This document shows positions 23,913 to 32,544 of a stretch of 64,000 bases of DNA, piece after piece. How positions within the stretch are numbered: the first letter of the stretch is position 1; each line of letters starts with the position of its first letter. Source of the DNA: an uncultured Prevotellaceae bacterium (lineage in GTDB: Bacteria; Bacteroidota; Bacteroidia; Bacteroidales; Bacteroidaceae); contig ONCQ01000007.1 in assembly GCA_900316355.1 (NCBI GenBank), positions 1-64,000 on the forward strand, in the 5' to 3' direction. The position numbers and the translations under genes are program-made. The notes beneath the pieces were generated by a model. That model did no database searches and had not been told where the DNA came from. It saw only the letters and a list, made by a program, of their open reading frames with translations.

Positions 23913-26900
23913 TTATTTCCTGACGACTTTCTTGCCGCCGACGATATAGACACCCTTGGGCAGCTGACTATTCGATGATGTACGATGTTCGATTTGCTGA
24001 CCTGCGAGCGTGTAAATCTTTGAGCTTTGAACTTTGAACTTTGAACTTTCGGCTTCGTCCATGGGGGTGAGGCTTACTCCCACGGCCTCTGTTAGCGTGA
24101 GCACGAAGTTGTCGAAGCCACAGATGAACTCGTTGGCCTTGTGGTCGGCCTTGGCGCCGATGATGACGGGCGTCACGCCGTCGGCCTCGAAGTCGATGGT
24201 GACGGTCTGCCACTGGTTGAGGGCGGACACCGTGCGCGTGACGCCTCCGACATAGACGGAGGCCGTGTTGTTGCTGGAGTTGTCGGTGGCAAAGAGGTCG
24301 GCGGTAAGCTGGTATTTGCCTTCTTCGAGCAGCACCTCCTGATAGTAGTTGAGGATGCTGGCGCCCCAGCGCTGACGCATCCACAGCGTGTGCTGTCCGC
24401 CCTTGCTGTTCTGGGCCTTACCGGCGAAGAAACTGCTATATTGCTTGTCGGCGGCAGCGAGGGCATTGAAGTCATTGGCGTCGCGCGGCCCGTAATCGAG
24501 GGCCCATCCCTTGGGCACATAGATGGCGCGGTCGCTGGTGACACCGCTGCCGCTCATGACGCTGTAGGTGTCCTCGAAGTCGCCGTTGACGAATGTCGTG
24601 GGATATTCCTTCTCCTCGTAGGGGATGTCCTGCAGTCCGCAAATCTCCTTCTGCGTGAGGCAGACATCGTAAAGGCTGAAGCCGTCGATGGTGCCGCAGA
24701 AGTCTTGGTTGTCGGCGGCCACGTTGCTGTCCCACCATTGTGTGCGGCCGATGTAGTTACGCGTGTCCGGTGCTATCTCCGCCAGCATATATGGCTCGTT
24801 CTGGTTCTCCACGCCGCTGGCATCCACCTCGCCGTTGATGTAGATGGTGGTCTTGCGGGTGGCGGCATCGTAGGTGACAGCCATCTTATACGTGGTGCCG
24901 GCCTTCAGCGTCGTGGCGCCGCTGACCATCGTCGTCGTTCCACCGTTGTATTTGATGCCTGCTGCGAGGGCGTCGGCACGCAAGAAGAGGCTGTTGCCTG
25001 AGGCGGAACCGAAGTCGTAGAGGCGCGGCTGCTTGGTCATCGTCTTGGGCGTCGCTGTGAGCAGGACGGTGTAAGAACGGAGGCCTGTGAGCAAGCCCTG
25101 GGGGGCTGTGACGTAGGTGTTCGTGGAGAAGCCCGAGGCGGTGTTCGCAGTCAGGTCGATGTGGTCGTTGGTGTAGCGCACATTCTTGGTGATGTCGCGC
25201 GCCAGCGCCTTCATAGGGAACTCACGGCTCTCCTCGCCGATGGTGGCTGTGAGGATGACATTCTGGTCTTTTGTGATGGCGTAGAGCACGCCGTTGTTGC
25301 TGATGACCGACTCGTTGTCGGAGGTCCATGTGATGTCAAGGCCCAGCTTGGAGGCAGGCAAGACGAGGTCCGTGCGCGTCTCGGCGGGCAGCTCGAGCAT
25401 GGCCAGGGCATTCTTTGCCTTCTCGGCATCCAGCTGTTCCTGCATCGTTTTGATGAGGCTCTGCACGGTGAGGGGCGAGGCGCAGGCGTAGTAGTCGCTC
25501 TGCATCAGCAGTGTGTGGGGGAATGTCTCGAAGTTGGCGGCGCCACCCTCCAAGGCTGTGGTCTCGATGACCTGATCGACGAGGCCGTTGCGATAGGTGG
25601 TGAGCACCTGGCCGTCATAGGTCATGGAGAGAATCCATGTCGCCACTTTCGTGGGGTGGTTGTCGCCACTGGTGCCAGTGGAGTTGGTGGCCCAGTCGTC
25701 GCTGGTGAGCAGACGGTTCTGGCTGCGATAGGTGGCGTTGCCGATGGAGATGACGGGGTAGTTGTCGCTGTTGATGGAGTAGGTCATGTTGCCCAGCGTG
25801 AAGAGGGTGCTGGCGGCGTACTTCGAAGCGTTCATGGCCAAGGCCAGGTTGAGCGTCTTGTTCACACCGAGGCAGTAGCAGTCGACGATGTCGGCATTGG
25901 CGTCCTCAGGCGTCAGCTCCTCGTTCCACTCGCAGTCCATGCGGATGTCGGTGGGGTAGCCCTTGGGATAGTTCTTCTGCACCATCCAGTAGAAGTAGTC
26001 GCCGTTCATCCACGCCAGGCGCAGGGGTGAGTTCTTGGAGCCCGGGATGACAAACGGGCGAGCATTGTTCTTGGCGGAGTTCTTAGTGATTTGCTCACTG
26101 CCGCTCACCTGACCGGCATCGTTGATGGTGTATTTCCAGATCTCATAGACACCATTGCGGTCGAAGGTGCCGTTGGAGGTGGGGATGCTAAGGTAGAGGT
26201 CGTTGACGTTGTCTGGGTCGAGGCTCATGCCGCCGCTGTAGCAGCGCTCGGTGGCATTCCAGTTCTGGTGGAAGCCGTGGCCGCCTTCGGCCACCTTCGT
26301 GCGGCGCCAGGCGCTGCCTGTCCAGCGAGCATACCAGTACTGGTGCGTCGTCTTGGCTTCGTCGATGTGGGGATAGGCAATGACGGGGTTCTCGTCCTTG
26401 TCGATGACAATCTGCCATAGCCAGTTGCGCACGCCGGAGGTGTTGTCCACGATGGCAGCGGGATGGGCGGTGGCGTAGCTGTCCTGCTTGTTGACGTTGT
26501 GCACGCCGTTGGCGATGACGGAGAGCTGGTTGCCCTTGATGTCGCGCAGGATGGGGCCGTTACCGTGGTTGATGTCGATGACGTTAAAGTAGAGCCAGTC
26601 GGGCATCTCGTTGTCGGGGTGACCGGTGGTGTAGGAGAGGTATATCTTGTCCTTGCCGTTGCTCTGGTACTTGGCATAGGGGCGTGCGCCTGTGCTCTGC
26701 ACAATCTGCTTGGGGCCGAAGTCGAAGGAGCAGTTGTCCGAGGCGTCGGGCATCGTCAGGCGTGCAATCGTCGGGTGCCAGTTGATGCCGCGCCAGCAGA
26801 GGTAGATGTGGCTAGGGTCGTCCGAGAGAATGAACGGCGAGGGATAGGTGGTGTTGTTGGCCGTGGCCAGACGCTTCTCCTCGCCAAGGGCTGTGATGTC

Positions 26901-27281
26901 GCCTGGCTTCTGGGAGATACGGTACCAGATGCAGGCCTCGTCGGTGTGGCGCGTGTAGAAAATCATCACGCGTTCATCGGGTAACACTACGAAGGTGGGG
27001 TTGTTGTGGTCGTCAGGCTGGAAGTAGCTGCGGATGAGCACGTCGGTCTTGCGGCCGGTAACCCAGTCGTACTGTGTGGCTTTCACATTGCCGTGGACAT
27101 CGATGTATCCGATATAGGTAGCATTGATGGTGCCGCCTTCATTTTCATAATGCAGGGCTCGCGGATCTGCGAACCAGCACCAGGCGCCTTCGTCGGCCAC
27201 TACGTTGCCGCTGTAGGTTTCCTGCGAGAAGGCTGCCATCGGCAGGATGAGGGTGAGTAAGCTAAAGAAAAATTTTTTCAT
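23913..27281 (-). CDS. Large secreted BNR-repeat/LamG protein with a sorting-like tail
   Basis: A 1122-residue protein with a signal peptide (MKKFFFSLLTLILPMAAFSQ). Residues about 22-450 match the BNR_4 beta-propeller type (ADEGAWCWFADPRALHYENEGG near the start, then PTFVVLPDERVMIFYTRH). A central region has Ig-like segments. A LamG/concanavalin-like domain lies at about 720-880 (GTIDGFSLYDVCLTQKEI), then a carbohydrate-binding-like domain (about 900-1065), and a C-terminal tail ending LPKGVYIVGGKKVVRK. Some BNR_4 proteins are polysaccharide lyases, so a carbohydrate-degrading role is plausible but unproven. A TTTGAAC repeat encodes KFKVQSSK just before the tail. It faces the AraC gene and may be its target. 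Confidence 0.75.
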   Translation of the reverse strand: MKKFFFSLLTLILPMAAFSQETYSGNVVADEGAWCWFADPRALHYENEGGTINATYIGYIDVHGNVKATQYDWVTGRKTDVLIRSYFQPDDHNNPTFVVLPDERVMIFYTRHTDEACIWYRISQKPGDITALGEEKRLATANNTTYPSPFILSDDPSHIYLCWRGINWHPTIARLTMPDASDNCSFDFGPKQIVQSTGARPYAKYQSNGKDKIYLSYTTGHPDNEMPDWLYFNVIDINHGNGPILRDIKGNQLSVIANGVHNVNKQDSYATAHPAAIVDNTSGVRNWLWQIVIDKDENPVIAYPHIDEAKTTHQYWYARWTGSAWRRTKVAEGGHGFHQNWNATERCYSGGMSLDPDNVNDLYLSIPTSNGTFDRNGVYEIWKYTINDAGQVSGSEQITKNSAKNNARPFVIPGSKNSPLRLAWMNGDYFYWMVQKNYPKGYPTDIRMDCEWNEELTPEDANADIVDCYCLGVNKTLNLALAMNASKYAASTLFTLGNMTYSINSDNYPVISIGNATYRSQNRLLTSDDWATNSTGTSGDNHPTKVATWILSMTYDGQVLTTYRNGLVDQVIETTALEGGAANFETFPHTLLMQSDYYACASPLTVQSLIKTMQEQLDAEKAKNALAMLELPAETRTDLVLPASKLGLDITWTSDNESVISNNGVLYAITKDQNVILTATIGEESREFPMKALARDITKNVRYTNDHIDLTANTASGFSTNTYVTAPQGLLTGLRSYTVLLTATPKTMTKQPRLYDFGSASGNSLFLRADALAAGIKYNGGTTTMVSGATTLKAGTTYKMAVTYDAATRKTTIYINGEVDASGVENQNEPYMLAEIAPDTRNYIGRTQWWDSNVAADNQDFCGTIDGFSLYDVCLTQKEICGLQDIPYEEKEYPTTFVNGDFEDTYSVMSGSGVTSDRAIYVPKGWALDYGPRDANDFNALAAADKQYSSFFAGKAQNSKGGQHTLWMRQRWGASILNYYQEVLLEEGKYQLTADLFATDNSSNNTASVYVGGVTRTVSALNQWQTVTIDFEADGVTPVIIGAKADHKANEFICGFDNFVLTLTEAVGVSLTPMDEAESSKFKVQSSKIYTLAGQQIEHRTSSNSQLPKGVYIVGGKKVVRK
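24018..24050 (-). repeat. TTTGAACTT repeat inside the BNR gene
   Basis: Four copies of the AAGTTCAAAG word (minus strand) encode the linker between the last domain and the C-terminal sorting-like tail. Confidence 0.8.
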
Positions 27282-27343
27282 TGTTGTTATGATGGGTTTG
27301 TGAATGACAGTGTTGTTTGTCCTCAATAACAAACTTTTCGCGG

Positions 27344-27351
27344 CAAAGATA
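27344..27351 (-). promoter_or_regulatory. -7 box of the BNR gene
   Basis: TATCTTTG on the minus strand, 63 bases upstream of the start at 27281. Confidence 0.6.
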
Positions 27352-27437
27352 CAACAAGTTGTCGAAAAAGAAATCAGAAATTAAGGATTTTCTCTTTGCG
27401 GAACCCATTTTGTGTCGTCTGCATGGGTTAACTTCTT

Positions 27438-27508
27438 GAAAAAGACACCTGCGGGCAGCATCTTGGCAGCCCGCAGGTTGGAAAAATATTGTGTTGTGTT
27501 TGCGTTGT
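27438..27508 (-). ncRNA. Candidate small RNA or leader with strong terminator
   Basis: On the minus strand a TACTTTTG box (27515-27522) would start a transcript near 27508. About 30 bases on, ACCTGCGGGC (27478-27469) pairs perfectly with GCCCGCAGGT (27456-27447) around a 12-base loop, followed by GTCTTTTTC. The predicted RNA is about 70 nt. It is independent of the BNR promoter at 27344. It could also be the 3' end of an attenuated leader. Together with the promoters it accounts for most of the 380-bp gap between the BNR and AraC genes. Confidence 0.45.
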
Positions 27509-27514
27509 TGGCTG

Positions 27515-27522
27515 CAAAAGTA
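27515..27522 (-). promoter_or_regulatory. -7 box facing the candidate small RNA
   Basis: TACTTTTG on the minus strand. The -33 element is not evident. Confidence 0.45.
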
Positions 27523-27609
27523 CGGCGACTTTTGAGAATACATACTAACACTTTTGTTTTATTTAATGGCATAATGTCGCCTCGGCTTGCTTGAGTCAGC
27601 GAAAAGCAC

Positions 27610-27617
27610 TACTTTTG
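27610..27617 (+). promoter_or_regulatory. -7 box of the AraC-family gene
   Basis: TACTTTTG on the plus strand, 45 bases upstream of the ATG at 27662. A purine-rich AAAAAGGAGG follows at about 27623. Confidence 0.6.
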
Positions 27618-27661
27618 CAAACAAAAAGGAGGTTTTGATTACATACACATAGATAAAAACG

Positions 27662-28537
27662 ATGGATTTACATCTTACCAAGGAGCAGTTCATACATTTT
27701 GTGGAGCAGTCTGGGATTTTTTTCATTCCTGAGAAGCACGGTTTCTCCACACCCAATAAGGACTATGTCTTTCCTTACCTCTTAGTTCTTTTATGCACAA
27801 GCGGTTCCGGACGAGCGATGATAGATATGTGTGAGCTGAGCGTAAACAGAAATGACCTGAGTGTCATCATGCCCGGGCATATCATACGGCCGCTGGATTT
27901 CACACCCGACTTCACATACGCCCTGCTGGCCATCTCACCGAAGATGTTCAGCGACCTCCGCCTCCACACCTTCAGCCATGACTATGAGAAATTCAACTAC
28001 TCTCCCATCAGCTCGCTGACGGACGAGCAGGCTACCCATCTGATAAACATCAACACGCAGTTAGCTGCCATTGCGAGCCACACAGAGGTTGAGTTGCCAC
28101 ACCGCAATAAGATGTTGCTGGCACAGATGGCTGTGGGATATGAGTTCCTCAACTTTTACCGTCGCGAACAGGATAAGCAATGGGTCGAGAGGCCCCACTC
28201 CAGGCTCTTCAACCGCTTCTGCGACCTCGTGGTGGAGCACTATCGCGAGTCACGCGAGATTCAGTACTACGCCAACTTGCTGAACCTCACGCCCAAGTAC
28301 TTCACCAAGGTCATCCGTGAGACCACCGACGGCATCTCGCCAGGCGACTGGATAGAGCAGTATGTCATTGCGCAGGCCAAACGCCTCATAGAGACAAACG
28401 GCACACGCACTTTGCAGGAGATCGCCTATATGCTGGGATTCTCCGAACCCACCTCCTTCTACCGCTATTTCAAACGCATCACTGGTATGACAGCTAAGGA
28501 ATATAGAAACCAGGTATTGGCCTTGCCATCCAGCTAA
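27662..28537 (+). CDS. AraC-family transcriptional regulator
   Basis: A 291-residue regulator. The N-terminal half (1-170) is a cupin-like sensing domain (SVIMPGHIIRPLDFTPDFTYALLAIS). The C-terminal half (about 190-285) is a double helix-turn-helix AraC domain, with IQYYANLLNLTPKYFTKVIRE as the first HTH and LQEIAYMLGFSEPTSFYRYFKR as the second recognition region. It probably senses a small carbohydrate-type ligand and activates nearby genes. Candidates are the divergent BNR gene and the downstream DUF362 gene, whose promoter overlaps a 29-bp palindrome. This is inferred from position only. Confidence 0.9.
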   Translation: MDLHLTKEQFIHFVEQSGIFFIPEKHGFSTPNKDYVFPYLLVLLCTSGSGRAMIDMCELSVNRNDLSVIMPGHIIRPLDFTPDFTYALLAISPKMFSDLRLHTFSHDYEKFNYSPISSLTDEQATHLININTQLAAIASHTEVELPHRNKMLLAQMAVGYEFLNFYRREQDKQWVERPHSRLFNRFCDLVVEHYRESREIQYYANLLNLTPKYFTKVIRETTDGISPGDWIEQYVIAQAKRLIETNGTRTLQEIAYMLGFSEPTSFYRYFKRITGMTAKEYRNQVLALPSS

Positions 28538-28581
28538 GCAGCACGAAAAGCGAAGGAGAAAGGCATAAAATTATGTTAAAG

Positions 28582-28615
28582 ATAGGGATTATTCGACGAA
28601 TTATCCCTATTTTTG
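28582..28615 (+). promoter_or_regulatory. Palindromic operator or terminator overlapping the DUF362 promoter
   Basis: A 29-bp near-perfect palindrome (28582-28610; arms ATAGGGATTATTCG and CGAATTATCCCTAT, one mismatch) overlaps the -7 box TATTTTTG (28608-28615). It could be a regulator site, and because TTTTTG follows it could also serve as the terminator of the AraC gene. Confidence 0.55.
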
Positions 28616-28639
28616 TGGCGAAAAATAAACCATAGAAGC

Positions 28640-29686
28640 ATGATTAAGAAGTATGTTTTAGGCGCTGCATTCCTCTACATCCTTGCCTTGAGCGCATTCG
28701 CTCAGGCAGTAGGTGCCGACGGCCGTAAGTATATTCCCTATGAGCAGCGCACGGGCAATGAGTCCGTGGTGTATTTCACGCGTAACCTCTCTGCCGAGGG
28801 GCTCATCAATGCCTATGAGCAGGTATGCGGAAATATTTCTGGACACGTGGGTGTAAAGCTGCACACGGGTGAGAAGAACGGCCCTAATATCATCCCCAGT
28901 GAATGGGTGAAGGCGCTGATGAACAAGGACCTGCCACAGGCCCACATCATCGAGACCAACACCTACTATGTCGGCGACCGCTACACCACGGAGAAGCATC
29001 GCAAGACACTGCAGGTGAACGGATGGACATTCTGTCCCGTGGACATTATGGACGAGGAGGGCACCACCACCTTGCCTGTCAAGGGTGGCAAATGGTTCAA
29101 GGAGATGTCGGTGGGCAGCCACCTGACGAACTACGACGCCATGGTGACGCTCACCCATTTTAAGGGCCACACGATGGGCGGCTTCGGCGGCTCCAACAAG
29201 AACATAGGCATAGGCTGTGCCGACGGCCGTATCGGAAAGGGCTGGATTCACTCTTCTCCCGGCAAACAATGGGACATCCGCGAGGAAGAACTCATGGAGC
29301 GTATCTCTGAATCTACCAAGGCCACGATAGACTTCTTCGGAAAGCACGTCACCTATATCAACGTGATGCGCAATATGTCAGTTTCATGCGACTGCGAGGG
29401 ACTGGGCGCGGCACCCGTGGTGACGCCAGATGTGGGCATCCTCTCTTCCACGGATATCGTGGCTATCGATCAGGCATGCATCGACATCATCTATGCGATG
29501 ACAGCCGAGGAACACCACGACATGGTCCGACGCATCGAGACGCGCCACGGACACCGGCAGACTTCCTATATGAAGGAACTGGGCATGGGCAACACACGAT
29601 ATGTCCTCATCGACCTCGACAACGGCGGTAAGCGCATCACCGTTGCTGATGCCGTGAAGGGCCTGAAGCCATTCGTGAAGAAGTAA
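28640..29686 (+). CDS. DUF362-family protein, probably exported
   Basis: A 348-residue protein with an N-terminal hydrophobic signal (MIKKYVLGAAFLYILALSAFAQA) and a DUF362 domain. Typical segments are HVGVKLHTGEKNGPNIIP, DAMVTLTHFKGHTMGGFGGS and NIGIGCADGRIGKG. In other organisms DUF362 domains are linked to iron-sulfur proteins, but here the usual ferredoxin cysteine motifs are absent; a single CDCEG is seen near residue 255. The enzymatic role is unknown. The promoter overlaps a palindrome, and the gene may be under the adjacent AraC regulator. The start was set at the signal peptide rather than the upstream ATG, which lies inside the promoter. Confidence 0.8.
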   Translation: MIKKYVLGAAFLYILALSAFAQAVGADGRKYIPYEQRTGNESVVYFTRNLSAEGLINAYEQVCGNISGHVGVKLHTGEKNGPNIIPSEWVKALMNKDLPQAHIIETNTYYVGDRYTTEKHRKTLQVNGWTFCPVDIMDEEGTTTLPVKGGKWFKEMSVGSHLTNYDAMVTLTHFKGHTMGGFGGSNKNIGIGCADGRIGKGWIHSSPGKQWDIREEELMERISESTKATIDFFGKHVTYINVMRNMSVSCDCEGLGAAPVVTPDVGILSSTDIVAIDQACIDIIYAMTAEEHHDMVRRIETRHGHRQTSYMKELGMGNTRYVLIDLDNGGKRITVADAVKGLKPFVKK

Positions 29687-29689
29687 TCA

Positions 29690-29728
29690 ATTGCCCCCTC
29701 TATATCTCGGTGATTTAGAGGGGGCAAT
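29690..29728. terminator. Bidirectional terminator
   Basis: ATTGCCCCCTCTA (29690-29702) pairs with TAGAGGGGGCAAT (29716-29728), flanked by CTTTCT on the plus side. It separates the convergent DUF362 and alpha/beta-hydrolase genes. Confidence 0.85.
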
Positions 29729-29739
29729 CTTTCTATTCC

Positions 29740-30549
29740 TTAATCTTTCAATGGCTGAAGGAATCTCTCCAGCTGCTCCATCTCTTCCTGAAACTCCTGT
29801 GGCTTGAAACCGTGACCTGCTCCTGCGATGACGTGCAGTTGTGTGCCGGGACTGTAGAGCTGCTGCGCACGGCGTGAGTCCTCCATCGACACGATGGGGT
29901 CTTTGTCGCCCTGCACGATGAGCACCTGTCCGCGATACGGGGAGATGAGTTCGAGGGCGTGCATGTCATGAATCTCCTCGAAATAGCGGCGACCCATCTT
30001 CACGCCCCACAGCTCCGTGACCTCCGGGATATCTTCGAGGGCGGGGTAGCGCTGGCGCCAGTTGTCAGGAATGCACAGTGCGGGATACACCAGCACCAGT
30101 TGGCTCACTTCGTCTTTCAGCGCCGCTGCCGTGAGTGCTGAAACCAGTCCACCCTGACTCTCACCGATGAGCACCACATGCTTGTGGCCGATGCGGCGGA
30201 AGTAGGCCACGATGGCTTTCAGGTCGCTCACCTCATCGAGTACCGACATGTTGAGGGTGTTCTTGTCGCTGCGGCTGCGCACGGAACCGCAGGGGAAGTC
30301 AAACGTATAGCATTGGTAGCCAAGGTGCCCCAGCGTCGGGTAATAGTTACGGCCATACTCATACGAGCCGTTGAAACCGTGTGCGATGATGGCGACAGGG
30401 CGCAGCGTGTCAGGCATTGCGGGAGTTGCATCAGGGGTGAACAGCTCGCCATAGATGCGGCGGCTTCCATTCTCTATCCAAAGCTCGTGGGTTTCGGCAG
30501 CTGCTGTCAGCGCCAGACAGCATGCAAAAAGGAAAAATAAGCGTTTCAT
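29740..30549 (-). CDS. Exported alpha/beta hydrolase
   Basis: A 269-residue protein with a signal peptide (MKRLFFLFACCLALTAAA) and an alpha/beta-hydrolase fold. The oxyanion region is AIIAHGFNGSYEYG, the nucleophile elbow is LIGESQGGLVSA, the acid is in VQGDKDPIVS, and the catalytic His is in AGAGHGFK. It resembles esterases of the dienelactone-hydrolase/feruloyl-esterase-like group, but the substrate is unknown. The start MKRLFF was preferred over upstream ATGs because it begins the signal peptide and lies downstream of promoter box 30623-30630. Confidence 0.88.
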   Translation of the reverse strand: MKRLFFLFACCLALTAAAETHELWIENGSRRIYGELFTPDATPAMPDTLRPVAIIAHGFNGSYEYGRNYYPTLGHLGYQCYTFDFPCGSVRSRSDKNTLNMSVLDEVSDLKAIVAYFRRIGHKHVVLIGESQGGLVSALTAAALKDEVSQLVLVYPALCIPDNWRQRYPALEDIPEVTELWGVKMGRRYFEEIHDMHALELISPYRGQVLIVQGDKDPIVSMEDSRRAQQLYSPGTQLHVIAGAGHGFKPQEFQEEMEQLERFLQPLKD

Positions 30550-30622
30550 AAGTTGTATATTTGGTTGTATGATATTCATGAGATGAGGTGCTAGCATCTG
30601 TTCGTTTTCCGCTTTCCAGGGG

Positions 30623-30630
30623 CAAAGGTA
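30623..30630 (-). promoter_or_regulatory. -7 box of the alpha/beta hydrolase gene
   Basis: TACCTTTG on the minus strand. It is divergent from the Fur-family promoter 45 bp away, so both could be controlled by one bound regulator. Confidence 0.6.
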
Positions 30631-30675
30631 TGACATTTTTCTGTAACTTGAGTGCTTTGTTCAAAATCTTTTCTG

Positions 30676-30683
30676 TATCTTTG
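30676..30683 (+). promoter_or_regulatory. -7 box of the Fur-family gene
   Basis: TATCTTTG ends 4 bases before the ATG at 30688, which suggests a leaderless or nearly leaderless mRNA. Confidence 0.6.
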
Positions 30684-30687
30684 CGCC

Positions 30688-31116
30688 ATGATTAGTCAGC
30701 AAGAGAGTGAAAAGCTGCTCACAGAGCATGGCGTCAAACCCACTGCCAACCGCATCACTGTGGCCAAAACACTGGCCGCTGCACGCCGGCCTATGTCGCT
30801 CAGCGAGCTGGAGGCGGGCATCATGTCCATCGACAAATCGGGCATCTTTCGTGCGCTCACACTTTTTCGGGAGCACCATTTGGTACATGTCATTGAGGAC
30901 GGCAGCAACGGCGTGCGTTATGAGCTCTGCCAGAGCCACCATGGGCACGACGATGATGATGACCAGCATGTCCATTTCTATTGCGAACGTTGCCATCGAA
31001 CCTTCTGCTTCCACGGTACTCAAATCCCCGTTGTAGAGGTGCCGGAGGGCTACCAGCTACAAAGCATCAACTACATGCTCAAGGGCATCTGTCCAGCGTG
31101 TGCAAGAGAACGATAA
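30688..31116 (+). CDS. Fur-family metal-responsive repressor
   Basis: A 142-residue protein with a winged-helix DNA-binding domain (VKPTANRITVAKTLAAARRPMS). It has a dimerisation/metal domain with a histidine/aspartate-rich loop (SHHGHDDDDDQHVHFYCERC) and structural zinc cysteines C99/C102 and C135/C138. It likely represses metal-uptake genes. Whether it answers to iron (Fur), zinc (Zur) or peroxide (PerR) cannot be decided from sequence alone. It faces a BASS transporter gene tail to tail with no clear terminator between. Confidence 0.88.
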   Translation: MISQQESEKLLTEHGVKPTANRITVAKTLAAARRPMSLSELEAGIMSIDKSGIFRALTLFREHHLVHVIEDGSNGVRYELCQSHHGHDDDDDQHVHFYCERCHRTFCFHGTQIPVVEVPEGYQLQSINYMLKGICPACARER

Positions 31117-31143
31117 ACAGTTGTCAGGCTTGCAGCGTCAACA

Positions 31144-32064
31144 TCAGGAGCGTTGGTAGAGTCGTGCCACCAGTGCTCCGCTGATATTATGCCACACGCT
31201 GAAGATGGCGCCAGGGATGGTGGCCAAAGGGTAGGCGGCGAAGTGCATCACTGCCAGCGAAGAGGCGAGGCCGGAGTTCTGCATACCTACCTCGATGCTG
31301 AGGGCTACACGCTTAGACTTCTGAAGCTTCAGCACTCGGCCTACGAGGTAGCCTAGAGACAACCCCAACAGATTATGAAGCATCACCACTAGCACAATCA
31401 GCATACCACCAACCAGCAGGCGGTCGGCATTATGCGATACGACAATGCCCACCGTCAGTGCAATGGCCAGCGATGAGAAGGCTGGCAGATAGGGCGTCAC
31501 ACGCTTCGTGGCCTGTGGCAGGAAACGCTGGCAGAGGAGGCCGCAAATGATGGGGGCAATGACAACATACACGATACTCAGCAGCATCCCCGGCGTATCG
31601 ACATCCACCATCGTGCCTGCCAACAGCCACACCAACAGTGGCGTGAGCAGCGGTGCCAGCAGCGTGGATGTAGCGGTCATCCCGACAGAGAGTGCCAAAT
31701 CGCCCTTGGCCAGATAGGTGATGACATTGGACGCAGTGCCGCCAGGGCAGCAGCCCACGAGCATCACACCCAGCGCCAGCTCCTTGGGCAGTGAGAAAGC
31801 CAGCGCTAGCCCGTAGGCCAGCAGCGGCATCACTGTGAACTGCGCCAGAACGCCGATGAGGATGTCCTTGGGGCGTGAGAGTACGACCTTGAAATCATGG
31901 GGTGAGAGGGTCAGGCCCATACCGAACATGATGACACCAAGCATGGGGTTGATGACCCATGTGTCAAGCCATACGAATGTTGCCGGAATGGCCAGCGATA
32001 TTACAGCCACCAACAACACCAGCGCCCCCATCCAACGGGTGATGAAATCACATACCTTTTTCAT
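31144..32064 (-). CDS. Bile acid:sodium symporter (BASS) family transporter
   Basis: A 306-residue membrane protein with about nine or ten hydrophobic helices. Typical BASS segments are VINPMLGVIMFGMGLTLSPHDF (first-helix region) and VGCCPGGTASNVITYLAKGDLALSV (the sodium-site crossover motif). Bacterial members carry organic anions such as bile acids, pantoate or keto acids; the substrate here is unknown. The start at 32064 gives a short cationic N-terminus. A 62-base gap filled with repeats separates it from the DUF4491 gene upstream on the same strand, and no promoter box lies between, so they may be cotranscribed. Confidence 0.9.
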   Translation of the reverse strand: MKKVCDFITRWMGALVLLVAVISLAIPATFVWLDTWVINPMLGVIMFGMGLTLSPHDFKVVLSRPKDILIGVLAQFTVMPLLAYGLALAFSLPKELALGVMLVGCCPGGTASNVITYLAKGDLALSVGMTATSTLLAPLLTPLLVWLLAGTMVDVDTPGMLLSIVYVVIAPIICGLLCQRFLPQATKRVTPYLPAFSSLAIALTVGIVVSHNADRLLVGGMLIVLVVMLHNLLGLSLGYLVGRVLKLQKSKRVALSIEVGMQNSGLASSLAVMHFAAYPLATIPGAIFSVWHNISGALVARLYQRS

Positions 32065-32132
32065 ACCTTCATACCTTTTATCCCTCATCCCTCATCCCTC
32101 AACTCTCATCCCTCAACTCTCATCCCTCAACC
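32062..32132. repeat. TCATACCTT and CTCATCCCTCAA tandem repeats
   Basis: Three copies of TCATACCTT are followed by seven copies of CTCATCCCTCAACT-type words. The repeat overlaps the start region of the BASS gene and reaches the stop of the DUF4491 gene. Confidence 0.8.
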
Positions 32133-32417
32133 CTTCTTATGCCCCGGTCCTTCGGGGAACCATCCTTTTTCCACACGCTTCCTCTGATGGAACAGCTCGC
32201 CGATGCCCCAAAGGGCAGAGGCTCCGAAGACACCGAGGAACGATGATATGAAGATGTTCGCGATGAAGAGAGCAGCCCCACAGCAGCTTATTCCAATGAG
32301 CAGGTAGAGAATCCATGCCCGTGTGCCCCAGTAGTACTCGGTCTTGATGACGATAGGATGCCATATACCGATGGCGAGAAATGTCATAACTGCGATGATA
32401 ATGCCTGTGAAGTACAT
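32127..32417 (-). CDS. DUF4491-family small membrane protein
   Basis: A 96-residue protein with three hydrophobic helices (about 4-20, 34-53 and 56-75). The last part (GASALWGIGELFHQRKRVEKGWFP) is the conserved end of the DUF4491 family of Bacteroidetes. Its function is unknown. The final residues (EGPGHKKG) run into a repeat tract. It has its own promoter box and probably leads a small operon with the BASS transporter. Confidence 0.82.
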   Translation of the reverse strand: MYFTGIIIAVMTFLAIGIWHPIVIKTEYYWGTRAWILYLLIGISCCGAALFIANIFISSFLGVFGASALWGIGELFHQRKRVEKGWFPEGPGHKKG

Positions 32418-32439
32418 GATGATATCTTGAATTACGGCA

Positions 32440-32447
32440 CAAAGGTA
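32440..32447 (-). promoter_or_regulatory. -7 box of the DUF4491 gene
   Basis: TACCTTTG on the minus strand, 23 bases upstream of the start at 32417. Confidence 0.65.
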
Positions 32448-32511
32448 GTGATAATTTTCTGTTTTAGCATTTTTTATCGTACATAATCAGCCCTGTCTGA
32501 CGAACTTTCTG

Positions 32512-32519
32512 TAGTTTTG
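32512..32519 (+). promoter_or_regulatory. -7 box of lrgA
   Basis: TAGTTTTG on the plus strand, 26 bases before the ATG at 32545. It may drive the whole plus-strand run up to the SGNH gene at 42980, since no later box was seen. Confidence 0.6.
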
Positions 32520-32544
32520 TGCGGTCAATAACCTATTGAAGACG

